Positions 1 through 7,379 of a DNA stretch of 64,000 nucleotides are shown here, in pieces. The notes beneath the pieces are model-generated. The model ran no database searches. It had not been told where the DNA came from and saw only the letters and a list, made by a program, of their open reading frames with translations. The position numbers and the translations under genes were made by a program. This DNA comes from Parvibaculum sp. Its GTDB lineage: Bacteria > Pseudomonadota > Alphaproteobacteria > Parvibaculales > Parvibaculaceae. The DNA lies in contig NZ_JAUYUS010000052.1 in NCBI RefSeq assembly GCF_030694575.1, positions 1-64,000 on the forward strand. Reading direction: 5' to 3'. Within the stretch, counting starts at the first letter, position 1; each line of letters starts with the position of its first letter.

Positions 1-307
1 TGATCGTCCTCCATGTGATGCCGTCCCTTGCCGGGCTCGGGGCCGTCTTCCGCGAGGCGGGGACCCGGCCCTTTTCCGGGCGGGCCCCGGTCGCGGCGCC
101 GTTGCCGTAAGGGGTGTTCTTGTTGGGATGAAACCTCGCACAGAGGCGGAACCCCGGTCCAGCCGAAAACGTCCTCGTTTCCTGCCGAAACCCGGCGTAA
201 ATTCTAGGGTGCGGTCCAACAAAAGCCCGGCCTCCGCCCTAATTCAGGCATGAACCCGGGTAAGAAACGTTCCAGAAGACGAGCCCCGCGAGGAGACCAG
301 ATCCCAG
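1..307. other. Gene-poor left edge
   Basis: I see no supportable gene in this stretch. It is GC-rich and holds an imperfect GC hairpin around 60-95 (GGGACCCGGCCC followed by GGGCGGGCCCC). An ATG on the minus strand at 14 has an AAGGGA-like sequence upstream and could be the first codons of a gene running off the left edge, but only about five codons are present, so I do not call it. Positions 291-296 (GAGGAG) are the probable ribosome binding site of the following oxidoreductase. Confidence 0.5.
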
Positions 308-1849
308 ATGTTTATCGATGGACGCAGCGTTCCCGAAGGAACGGTCGTTGAAACCGATCTCGCCATCATAGGCGCCGGCGCCGCCGGCATCTCGATTGCG
401 CGCGAACTGGCCGGTTCCGGCATTTCCGTCACCCTCCTCGAAAGCGGCGGCTTCGACTTCGATGCCGAAACGCAGGACCTTTACGAAGGCGAGATGGGCG
501 GCGTCGACTATCCGCTCACGAGTTCGCGGCTGCGCTATTTCGGCGGCACGACAAATCACTGGGGCGGCTGGTGCCGTCCGCTCGAGCCGCTGGATTTCGA
601 GGTCCGCGACTGGGTCGAGAATTCCGGCTGGCCGATCGACCGCCAGACGCTCGACCCCTATTACGATCGCGCCCGCGAGCTCTGCCAGATACCCACCGGC
701 AACTTCGACAACGCCGCCGCATGGGCAGCCGATGGCGAGCCCCTGCCGCTGGCGGGCGGCGAGGTCGTCACCCGCTTCTTCCTCTACAGCCCGCCCACCC
801 GCTTCGGAAAGAAATACCGCCCGGATATCGAGCGCGCGAAGAACATTGCCTGCTACCTCAACAGCAACGTGCTGGAAATCGTGCCGACGGAAAACGCAGC
901 GGAGGTCGATCATCTGCGCATGGGCACGCTGTCCGGCGTCCGCTTCACGGTGAAACCGAAAATCTGCATCCTCGCCGCCGGCGGCATCGAGAATGCACGC
1001 ATCCTCCTCCTCTCCAACAGCGTCCAGAAGAAGGGCCTCGGCAACGGCAACGACGTCGTCGGCCGCTACTTCATGGAGCACCCGCACATCCCTTCGCCCG
1101 CGGCCTTCCTCATCACCGACCCGGAGCTCGTCGCGCGCTTCTACCGCACCTACACCCGCACCGATAATGGCGTCATTCGCGGCTGCCTCATGTTCTCGGA
1201 AGAGTATCTCCGCCGCACGCGGCGCATGGGCACCGTCCTCACTTTCGGCATGGTCCAGCCCGTCACGGCGGAAACGGGCCGTGGCCCGGATGAAAAAGAC
1301 CCCGCCGCCTTCACCATGCCCTCCGTGCTGCAGCTCGCCCGCAGCACCACCTCCAGGCCCGCAACGGGCGAAGAGCTGGGCTGGCGTCTCGGCGTCGGCT
1401 GCGCCTCGGAGCAGGAGCCGAACCCGGCAAGCCGCATCACGCTTTCGGAGCAGAAGGACGCGCTCGGCCTCAACCGCACGAAGCTCTCCTGGCGCCTGAA
1501 GAAAAACGACGCGGACAGCCTGCGCGGCAATCTCGAAGCCGTCGCCCGCGCCTTCGGCGGCTGGGGCGAGGGCCGCGTCCGCGTTCTCTTTCCCGAGCGC
1601 GACGAATGGACGGAAGCCGAAGGCTGGGGCAATCATCACCTCGGCGCGACGCGCATGGCGGACGATCCGAAGAAAGGCGTCACCGACGCGAATTGCCGCG
1701 TCCACGGCCTCTCGAACCTCTATATCGCGGGCTCGTCCCTTTATCCGACCGGCGGCACCGTCAATCCGACGCTCACTCTCGTGGCGCTGGCGCTCCGCCT
1801 TTCCGACCACCTGAAGCTTCGCTTCGCGCAGACCAACGCCGTGCAATAG
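308..1849 (+). CDS. GMC family FAD-dependent oxidoreductase
   Basis: A 513-residue flavoprotein of the glucose-methanol-choline oxidoreductase family, which oxidises alcohol groups of sugars or other polyols. The N-terminus has the Rossmann FAD motif IGAGAAG at residues 21-27, and the C-terminus carries the family signature with NHHLGATRM and YPTGGTVNPT, which closes the flavin site. Length is usual for a short bacterial GMC enzyme. The start has GAGGAG about 11 bases upstream. The next gene begins 11 bases after the stop and encodes a Tat-signal protein. That arrangement recalls gluconate/sorbitol dehydrogenase subunit pairs, so the two probably work together. Substrate unknown. Confidence 0.88.
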   Translation: MFIDGRSVPEGTVVETDLAIIGAGAAGISIARELAGSGISVTLLESGGFDFDAETQDLYEGEMGGVDYPLTSSRLRYFGGTTNHWGGWCRPLEPLDFEVRDWVENSGWPIDRQTLDPYYDRARELCQIPTGNFDNAAAWAADGEPLPLAGGEVVTRFFLYSPPTRFGKKYRPDIERAKNIACYLNSNVLEIVPTENAAEVDHLRMGTLSGVRFTVKPKICILAAGGIENARILLLSNSVQKKGLGNGNDVVGRYFMEHPHIPSPAAFLITDPELVARFYRTYTRTDNGVIRGCLMFSEEYLRRTRRMGTVLTFGMVQPVTAETGRGPDEKDPAAFTMPSVLQLARSTTSRPATGEELGWRLGVGCASEQEPNPASRITLSEQKDALGLNRTKLSWRLKKNDADSLRGNLEAVARAFGGWGEGRVRVLFPERDEWTEAEGWGNHHLGATRMADDPKKGVTDANCRVHGLSNLYIAGSSLYPTGGTVNPTLTLVALALRLSDHLKLRFAQTNAVQ

Positions 1850-1860
1850 GAGTTTGGGCC

Positions 1861-2385
1861 ATGGAAGAAAATCATCAGGATACGGAACATCATGAAGGCG
1901 CGGCGCACGGCCCCGCGGTCTCCCGCCGCACGGTCGTGATCCTGGGCGGTACCGCCCTCCTCGCCGCCGCGCTCCCCGCCGCGCTCTTCCTCACGGAGCC
2001 GGAAGGCCCCACTCTCGGCGCGCGGCATTTCATTACCCTGCTGGCGGACCCCGCCAGCGCCGCCGAGCTGGGTGAAATCTGGTTCCGCGACGGCCGCCCC
2101 GGCGAGGCGCTCCCTGTCTATGAAACCCGTTTCGAAAAGCGCCTCCGCGCCCATGGCTGGAACCCGCGCATGGATATGGAGGAAACCCACAGCGTCCTCG
2201 CCGATGCCGTCCGCGCCGACTACGCGGCCAGCCGCACGGTTTCGGTTCGCGAATGGCATCTCTCCGAAACCGAAGCCGACCTCTGCGCGCTGGCCGCGTT
2301 GGAAGCCCGCCGCCGCGATATCCCCGGTACGCATTCACCCGCGGGCGACACCCCCGGGGACAACCCCGCCCCCGCCCACGGCTGA
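1861..2385 (+). CDS. Tat-signal small subunit-like protein
   Basis: A 174-residue protein with a twin-arginine signal at residues 21-27 (SRRTVVI) followed by an Ala/Leu-rich hydrophobic stretch, so it is probably exported folded or membrane-anchored. It starts at the ATG after GGAG, 11 bases behind the GMC oxidoreductase. The context suggests a small partner subunit, comparable to gluconate 2-dehydrogenase subunit 3. A longer reading frame extends upstream inside the oxidoreductase gene but lacks a plausible start. No cofactor-binding motif is visible, so the functional assignment rests on neighbourhood. Confidence 0.7.
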   Translation: MEENHQDTEHHEGAAHGPAVSRRTVVILGGTALLAAALPAALFLTEPEGPTLGARHFITLLADPASAAELGEIWFRDGRPGEALPVYETRFEKRLRAHGWNPRMDMEETHSVLADAVRADYAASRTVSVREWHLSETEADLCALAALEARRRDIPGTHSPAGDTPGDNPAPAHG

Positions 2386-2423
2386 CTTATCCCCTATACC
2401 TTTCTCGCACCCTCCTTACTGCC

Positions 2424-2476
2424 ACCCTCCCCCTGCGGGAGGGTCAAAATTCGCACAGCGAATTTTGGGGAGGGGT
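2424..2476. repeat. Palindromic intergenic repeat
   Basis: Nested inverted repeat in the gap downstream of the Tat-signal gene: CCCTCCCC... on the left, AAAATTCG/CGAATTTT in the centre around CACAG, and GGGGAGGGG on the right. This looks like the short dispersed palindromes common between genes of alphaproteobacteria. It could also act as a weak terminator. Only one copy is seen in this window. Confidence 0.55.
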
Positions 2477-2529
2477 AAGCGTGAAACCTCAGCACATAAT
2501 CCGCCTACGGACAAAATCCTACCCGCTTT

Positions 2530-2558
2530 ATGACAATCTCATGACAGTTCAATGACAG
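2530..2558 (-). promoter_or_regulatory. Tandem Pho boxes (PhoB sites)
   Basis: Read on the minus strand, three 7-mers sit in an exact 11-base period: CTGTCAT, four bases (TGAA), CTGTCAT, four bases (GAGA), TTGTCAT. The first two units match the classical Pho-box consensus perfectly. The array points leftwards, away from mtgA, whose coding region ends at 2626 just upstream. No gene on that strand follows, so the target is not obvious. Confidence 0.7.
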
Positions 2559-2625
2559 TCAAAACCCGCTTCCGAAAAAGCCCGGATTCCCGCCCTTTCC
2601 CGATTGTGACAGTCACCCGGAAATC

Positions 2626-3357
2626 TCAGTCGCACGGACCGTGCTTGCCAAGCCGGATGGAGTTCATCCGCGCCGAAATCGTCGCCGCATAACCGGTGTT
2701 CGACGGCCGCCGCGTCAGCGGGCTCGGCAGCACCGCCGCCAGTTGCGCCGCCTGGGCATGGCTCAGTTGTCCCGCACTCACCCCGTAATAGTGCCGCGCC
2801 GCCGCCTCCGCTCCATATATGCCGGGGCCGAACTCGATCACGTTGAGGTAAAGCTCCAGGATCCGCCGCTTGGAGAGCAGCGTCTCCAGCCACACGGTGA
2901 TATAGGCCTCGCCGCCTTTCCTCAGAAAAGTCCGTCCGGGCCACAGGAAAAGGTTCTTCGAGGTCTGCATGCTGATCGTGCTCGCGCCGACCACCCGCCT
3001 GCCGCCCTTGTAGCGTTCGATGGCGGTATCGACGGCCTCCCAGTCGAAGCCGCCATGTAGACAGAATTTACTATCCTCCGCCGCGATCACCGCCCGTTGC
3101 AGGTTCGGCGAAATCTCGCTAAGTGGGCGCCATGACTTGGAAATTCCATAGCCCTCCACCGCCCGGATCAGCATCAGCGGCGTCACCGGCGGCGGCACAA
3201 CCATATAGATCAAAAGGATTATAGCGGGCCCGAAAAACACCGCCAGCAGCGCCCGCGCCGCCCACAGCGCAAGCCGCGTCGGGAGGCCGCCAGGGGCGTC
3301 CTCCTCATCCCCTGTTTCCAGGCGATCGCGGCTCGGGCCTTCCGGTTTGAAATCCAT
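2626..3357 (-). CDS. mtgA: Monofunctional peptidoglycan transglycosylase
   Basis: A 243-residue glycosyltransferase family 51 enzyme that polymerises lipid II into glycan strands in the periplasm. One membrane segment lies at about residues 28-52. The catalytic motif [14 protein letters not shown] contains the donor-site glutamate, followed by the second conserved block [20 protein letters not shown]. There is no transpeptidase domain, which identifies the monofunctional type. I prefer the ATG at 3357 because the longer frame from 3474 adds an unusual 39-residue leader and would run into the divergent lipoprotein gene's promoter region. Even so, no strong ribosome binding site is visible here. 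Confidence 0.9.
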   Translation of the reverse strand: MDFKPEGPSRDRLETGDEEDAPGGLPTRLALWAARALLAVFFGPAIILLIYMVVPPPVTPLMLIRAVEGYGISKSWRPLSEISPNLQRAVIAAEDSKFCLHGGFDWEAVDTAIERYKGGRRVVGASTISMQTSKNLFLWPGRTFLRKGGEAYITVWLETLLSKRRILELYLNVIEFGPGIYGAEAAARHYYGVSAGQLSHAQAAQLAAVLPSPLTRRPSNTGYAATISARMNSIRLGKHGPCD

Positions 3358-3507
3358 GCTCACGCGCGGATCATCCGCTAGCCGCCCCTTCCGCACAAGG
3401 CCGAACGCCTTGGAAATGGCCCTTAAATGCCCAATTCCTGCCCTTCTCTGCGGGATAGGGCGACCTACCTTCAAATTCAGGCAAGACAGGAAAAGGAGGC
3501 AAAAGCG

Positions 3508-3741
3508 ATGATGAAGACATCTCTGGCACTGACCGCCGCCGCCTTTCTCATGACGGCAGGCTGCACGGACCTCAACCGGACGGAATCCGGTGCCCTTTCA
3601 GGCGGTGCCATCGGCGCTGGCGTCGGTGCGGCTGCAGGCGCCCTCACCGGCGGGTCGGCCACCACGGGCGCCGTGATCGGCGGTGCCGTGGGTGCCGCAG
3701 GCGGCGCCTACAAGGGCTGCCGCGAAGAAGGCAAGTGCTGA
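3508..3741 (+). CDS. Glycine-zipper lipoprotein
   Basis: A 77-residue lipoprotein. The signal peptide ends in the lipobox MTAGC, so the mature N-terminal cysteine would be lipidated. The rest is a glycine-zipper segment with repeated GG/GA motifs ([19 protein letters not shown] and similar), as in small outer-membrane or YMGG-like proteins. The start is supported by AAGGAGG at 3493-3499. A strong terminator follows at 3766. Function not known; an envelope-stability role is typical for such proteins. Confidence 0.82.
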   Translation: MMKTSLALTAAAFLMTAGCTDLNRTESGALSGGAIGAGVGAAAGALTGGSATTGAVIGGAVGAAGGAYKGCREEGKC

Positions 3742-3765
3742 CAAGTCGTTGAAATCAAAAGAAGG

Positions 3766-3798
3766 AATGGCCCGGGAGAAACTTTCCGGGCCATTTTT
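3766..3798 (+). terminator. Rho-independent terminator
   Basis: Ten-base stem AATGGCCCGG / CCGGGCCATT with a 10-base loop, followed by a short T run. It lies between the convergent lipoprotein gene and mtnC and may serve both; the left arm starts with AA and gives weaker support on the minus strand. Confidence 0.85.
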
Positions 3799-4505
3799 CA
3801 CGCCGGCTTTCCGGGCGAGATCGCCTTCTCGACGGCGCTGAAAGACCCGGCAAGCGGACCGGCCATCCACGCATCTTCCGGAAGCGCGCGGTCGATCGTG
3901 ACCGTCTGCATCCCGGCCTCCCGCGCCGCCTCGATCTCGCCCTCATGGTCCGACAGGAACAGCATTTCCTGCGGTAACAGCCCGGCCGCGCGGGCAATCG
4001 CCGCATAGGACGCGCTTTCCACCTTGGCGCCGATCCGCGTATCGAAATACCCCTCGAAAAATTGTCCGAGATCGCCCTGGTCCGAATGGCCGAATATCAG
4101 CCGCTGCGCCGCTTCCGAGCCCGATGAATAAACGAAAAGGCGCAGGCCCCGGCTGTGCCACAGCCGCAGGGTATCCGCCGCATCCGCATACACCTCGCCT
4201 TTGAGCACGCCTTCGTCATAGCCCTGCCGCCAGATAAGCCCCTGCAGCAGCTTCAGCGGCCCTGCCTTGCGGTCTTCGTCCATCCAGGCCAGCAGAAGCT
4301 GCACGGCCGCCGCATCGTCGGCCTCCGCAATGCCGCCAAGCGCGCGCGCATCGGCCAGCGCCGCAGCGACCTCCTCGTCATCGGCATTTGCGCTCACGAA
4401 ATCCGCAAGCCACGCCCGCGCATAGGGAAACAGCACCTCATGCACAAAGGCGAGAGGCGTTGTCGTTCCCTCGATATCGGTAACGACGGCGCGAATAGCC
4501 GTCAT
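3798..4505 (-). CDS. mtnC: Acireductone synthase (enolase-phosphatase E1)
   Basis: A 235-residue HAD-superfamily enzyme that converts 2,3-diketo-5-methylthiopentyl-1-phosphate to acireductone in methionine salvage. The HAD nucleophile motif is modified to DIEGTTT at residues 10-16, typical of the MtnC family. The later motif VYSSGS and the distal acidic DHEGEIEAA region complete the active site. It is the last gene of mtnB-mtnD-mtnC, overlapping mtnD by 4 bases (ATGA), so the three are probably translated in a coupled way. Confidence 0.95.
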   Translation of the reverse strand: MTAIRAVVTDIEGTTTPLAFVHEVLFPYARAWLADFVSANADDEEVAAALADARALGGIAEADDAAAVQLLLAWMDEDRKAGPLKLLQGLIWRQGYDEGVLKGEVYADAADTLRLWHSRGLRLFVYSSGSEAAQRLIFGHSDQGDLGQFFEGYFDTRIGAKVESASYAAIARAAGLLPQEMLFLSDHEGEIEAAREAGMQTVTIDRALPEDAWMAGPLAGSFSAVEKAISPGKPA

Positions 4506-5056
4506 GCCACTTCGCTCTCGAACTTCGGAAAGCGCGTGGCGATGTCGTCGCCCGTGAAATGTCCGACCCAGCCCTCGGGCGATGTGAAAATCCGGATCGC
4601 GCAGAAATGCGGCGCGGGTCCGGTGTCGAACCAGTGCGTGGTGCCGGCCGGCACGCTGATGAGATCGTTGCGTTCGCAGACGACGCGGTAGACCCGGCCG
4701 CCTTTCCGCAGATAAAACGCACCCGCCCCTTCGACGAAAAAACGCACCTCGTCATCGTCATGCGTATGCTCGGCGAGGAATTTCTGGCGCATTTCCGCGC
4801 GATTGGGATTGTCGGGCTTCACCCTCACGACATCGACGCTCTTGTACCCGCCCTCAACCATGAGCCTCTTCACATCGGCTTCGTAGGCTGCAAGCACAGC
4901 CGCCTGATCCGCATCTTCGCCAAGCGCATGCGGCGCGTCCCAGCGCTCGAACACAACGCCGATTTCGAAAAGCGATGCGGCAATCTCCGCCCCGTCCCTC
5001 GTATCGAGCAGCACGGTCGCCGGATCGGTATCCGGATAAACGGTGAGATGGGTCAT
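4502..5056 (-). CDS. mtnD: Acireductone dioxygenase
   Basis: A 184-residue cupin metalloenzyme that cleaves acireductone, yielding the keto-acid precursor of methionine with Fe2+ (or methylthiopropionate with Ni2+). Metal ligands are visible in EHTHDDDEVRFF (two His and a Glu), with a later His in GTTHWFDTGP. The gene overlaps mtnB upstream and mtnC downstream by 4 bases each. Length is normal for the family. Confidence 0.95.
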   Translation of the reverse strand: MTHLTVYPDTDPATVLLDTRDGAEIAASLFEIGVVFERWDAPHALGEDADQAAVLAAYEADVKRLMVEGGYKSVDVVRVKPDNPNRAEMRQKFLAEHTHDDDEVRFFVEGAGAFYLRKGGRVYRVVCERNDLISVPAGTTHWFDTGPAPHFCAIRIFTSPEGWVGHFTGDDIATRFPKFESEVA

Positions 5057-5679
5057 CTTGTGCTCTCCTCGTGAAGCTGCGCGGCAAGCAGAAAATCGAA
5101 AGCTTCCATATGGCGTATCGTCTCCGTCGCAGTCGCTCCCCAGACATATAGGCCGTGCCCCGCGATCAGATAACCGGGGCAGACGCTGGCACCATCGAGG
5201 CGTTCCTCGACAAGCGCGGCGAGACGGTCAGTATCCTGGTCGTTCGGCACGATGGGGATATCTATTTCCGCCTCATGCGTGGTGACGCCGGAGAAAGCCT
5301 TCAGCAGCTCCCAGCCCTCGAGCCGCAACACGCCCGCCCTTGCATGGCGCCGCGAAAGAATGGTCGCCGCCATGCTGTGCATATGGGAAATCGCACCGAT
5401 GGCAGGCGCGGCGCGGTACCGGGCAAGATGCAGCGGCGCCTCGGCGGATGCACGCGGGTGCCTGGGCCCCGCGATTGCGGCCTCGATCACGCCCTGCTCG
5501 TCGAGCTCGGCCTTGTTGGCGCCGGTCGCCGTCAGCGCGGCTCTCCGATCGTCCATCCGAACCGAGAAATTGCCGCTGGTTGCCGGCACCCACCCGCGCG
5601 CGCCGGCAAAGCGCGCCATGGCGATGACACCCGTCGCGGCCTCCGCAAAGCTCAAAATCGGCGGTATCGGGCTTGGCAT
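5053..5679 (-). CDS. mtnB: Methylthioribulose-1-phosphate dehydratase
   Basis: A 208-residue class II aldolase-fold zinc enzyme, dehydrating methylthioribulose-1-phosphate. Family motifs include ATSGNFSVR near the N-terminus, HMHSM as part of the metal site, and AGHGLYVWG near the C-terminus. It is the first gene of the salvage operon; the divergent regulator gene begins about 250 bases upstream. I looked for an S-adenosylmethionine riboswitch in the leader and could not recognise one. Confidence 0.93.
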   Translation of the reverse strand: MPSPIPPILSFAEAATGVIAMARFAGARGWVPATSGNFSVRMDDRRAALTATGANKAELDEQGVIEAAIAGPRHPRASAEAPLHLARYRAAPAIGAISHMHSMAATILSRRHARAGVLRLEGWELLKAFSGVTTHEAEIDIPIVPNDQDTDRLAALVEERLDGASVCPGYLIAGHGLYVWGATATETIRHMEAFDFLLAAQLHEESTR

Positions 5680-5931
5680 GAAGGCTGATCCTTTACATGG
5701 GCAGTCAAAATCGCGGCCAACATAACGGATTTGCGCGACGTTGAAACCCTGCGCAAGGATCGGAAATCCCGCGGGATTCAGCCATTTTGCGCGTCAGGTC
5801 CATTTTAGGACGAAAATGGATGTTTACATCGAACGATCTAGCTACATATATTTAAAGTTGTATAAACCTTTTTATGTGTGTCATTGTGGTTGAACGCAAC
5901 CCGATTCGTCTAATCAAGAAGGTCTAGATCA

Positions 5932-6975
5932 ATGATGTCCATTACGCAGCATCTCGAAGCTCCGGCGTTTACGGCACTTGTAGATCCCGATTGCGCGGAC
6001 CGTCTTCGGGACTGGAACGCCTTCCCCGCAGCGGATGGTGACCTCAACCTGTCATGGCAGATCGCCTCCTCGCGCGGCGCCGTGAAGGATCGCCTGTTGC
6101 GCGACGAAAATATAAGGGTCGTCCTGATCGCCGCGCCATCGGAAGCCGATCCGCTGCTCCGCGACATCGCCCGCAACAATCAGCAATTGCCCGGGCGAGC
6201 ATGGCTCCACGTCATCCTGCTGACGGCGGCCCACGTCACAACGCCGCTGCTCGCACAGTTGCGGCATTTCGGGTCATGGTCGGTGCTGACGGAGCCCTGT
6301 ACCGCCGCCGAAATCGGCGAAGCGCTCGCCGAGGCGGCCGGAAAATCGGCCGAACAGCACCGTTTGTCGATGCTCTCCGCTGCAATCCGCGCCGATGCGG
6401 AAGATATCCTCGTCCGCACCCGGAACATTGTAGGCGCGCTCTGCAACGTCGAAGCGCCGACCGCTTTCGGCAACCTCGTACGTATCGCGGACCGCCTGAG
6501 CGGCGGCGATACCGCCCAGGAACTGCCGCCTCTCGCTCCCAGGCAGCAGCCGGCCAGCCCGGCGAGAAACACCCCTGCCGGCCCTAACCATCTGCTGTCC
6601 GAAGAAGATGCAAACCGGCACTGGACGCGCAGCCTCATCGATCTCTGCTCCGCACGGCAGAATTACTTCCCCGACGGGCTCTTCTCCGATCCCGCGTGGG
6701 ACATGCTGCTCGACCTCACCTATGCACGCCTCGCCGGAAAGCGCGTTTCCGTATCGAGCCTCTGCATTGCCTCACGCGTGCCGGCAACGACGGCGCTCCG
6801 CCGCATCGGCGACCTCGTATCGCAAGGTCTCGCGACCCGCGCCCGCGACGAAGCCGACGGCCGGCGCGTCTTTGTGGAGCTGACCGAAGACGGATTTTCC
6901 CGCATGATTGCCTATATCGACAACGTCCGCGGCATGCTGTCGGGCGAGCCCCGCGCAAGGCTGCGGAAAGCATGA
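5932..6975 (+). CDS. Winged-helix regulator with degenerate receiver-like N-terminus
   Basis: A 347-residue protein. Roughly residues 200-335 form a MarR/IclR-like winged-helix region, including VSSLCIASRVPATTALRRI and a wing-like DEADGRRVFVELTEDG. Residues about 60-140 resemble a receiver domain fold (VVLIAAPSEAD, later HVILLTA and VLTEPCTAAEIGEAL) but the phospho-acceptor aspartate is not evident. That suggests an atypical, phosphorylation-independent regulator. Two adjacent ATG codons (5932, 5935) are possible starts. It is divergent from mtnB, and a strong terminator follows. No target is evident. Confidence 0.65.
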   Translation: MMSITQHLEAPAFTALVDPDCADRLRDWNAFPAADGDLNLSWQIASSRGAVKDRLLRDENIRVVLIAAPSEADPLLRDIARNNQQLPGRAWLHVILLTAAHVTTPLLAQLRHFGSWSVLTEPCTAAEIGEALAEAAGKSAEQHRLSMLSAAIRADAEDILVRTRNIVGALCNVEAPTAFGNLVRIADRLSGGDTAQELPPLAPRQQPASPARNTPAGPNHLLSEEDANRHWTRSLIDLCSARQNYFPDGLFSDPAWDMLLDLTYARLAGKRVSVSSLCIASRVPATTALRRIGDLVSQGLATRARDEADGRRVFVELTEDGFSRMIAYIDNVRGMLSGEPRARLRKA

Positions 6976-7379
6976 AGCCAGCTACTGCAGCATTCTGTCG
7001 GCCCCGTCCCTCAACAGAAGCTAACCACAAAAAAACCGCCGGACACGAAGTCCGGCGGTTTTTCTATTTGGTTGCGGGGGCCCGCAACCACCGATACTTG
7101 CGGCTGACAGAGTGTGAGATTCCGAGGGCGTGAACAAGATTTGAATAAATTCACCCACATCGGAGGATCTAGAATAGTATTATTCGGCAAATATGAGAGC
7201 CGGTGCCGACGCTGAATATAAGGCCCTCGATCTCCACCAAGCTTTGCCGCCAATTCCTGCAGCAAAGACAAAGCGGTGCGCGGCGTAAGTCTGAACAAGG
7301 TATGGCGCGCGAACATACGCGAGGTGTTCACACGCCCAGACAAGCAATCCTCCCAGCGAGCTCTCCCGCGACTGAGATT
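6976..7379. other. Intergenic region between regulator and histidine kinase
   Basis: Contains the terminator described separately, then GTTGCGGG-GG-CCCGCAAC, a perfect 8-base inverted repeat at 7071-7088. The rest (7090-7379), downstream of the histidine kinase gene, shows no supportable gene. The hairpin superficially resembles an antisense tRNA end but no tRNA fold follows. Confidence 0.5.
7031..7063 (+). terminator. Rho-independent terminator
   Basis: Stem ACCGCCGGAC / GTCCGGCGGT with loop ACGAA, flanked by A5 on the left and a T run on the right, so it is likely bidirectional. It ends the winged-helix regulator transcript. Confidence 0.92.

Noticed and set aside
239-1846. 535-codon open frame opposite the GMC oxidoreductase
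   Set aside because: Antisense shadow of a GC-rich gene; the encoded protein is Ala/Arg/Glu-rich without motif, while the sense strand has full family motifs.
2386-2529. CRISPR-like repeat in the gap after the Tat-signal gene
   Set aside because: Only one palindrome copy is present, with no spacers or repeat array.
5680-5931. S-adenosylmethionine riboswitch upstream of mtnB
   Set aside because: The methionine-salvage context made it plausible, but no conserved riboswitch core could be seen.
7071-7100. Possible tRNA gene end after the terminator
   Set aside because: The bases resemble an antisense tRNA end but continue into an inverted repeat; no cloverleaf could be drawn.
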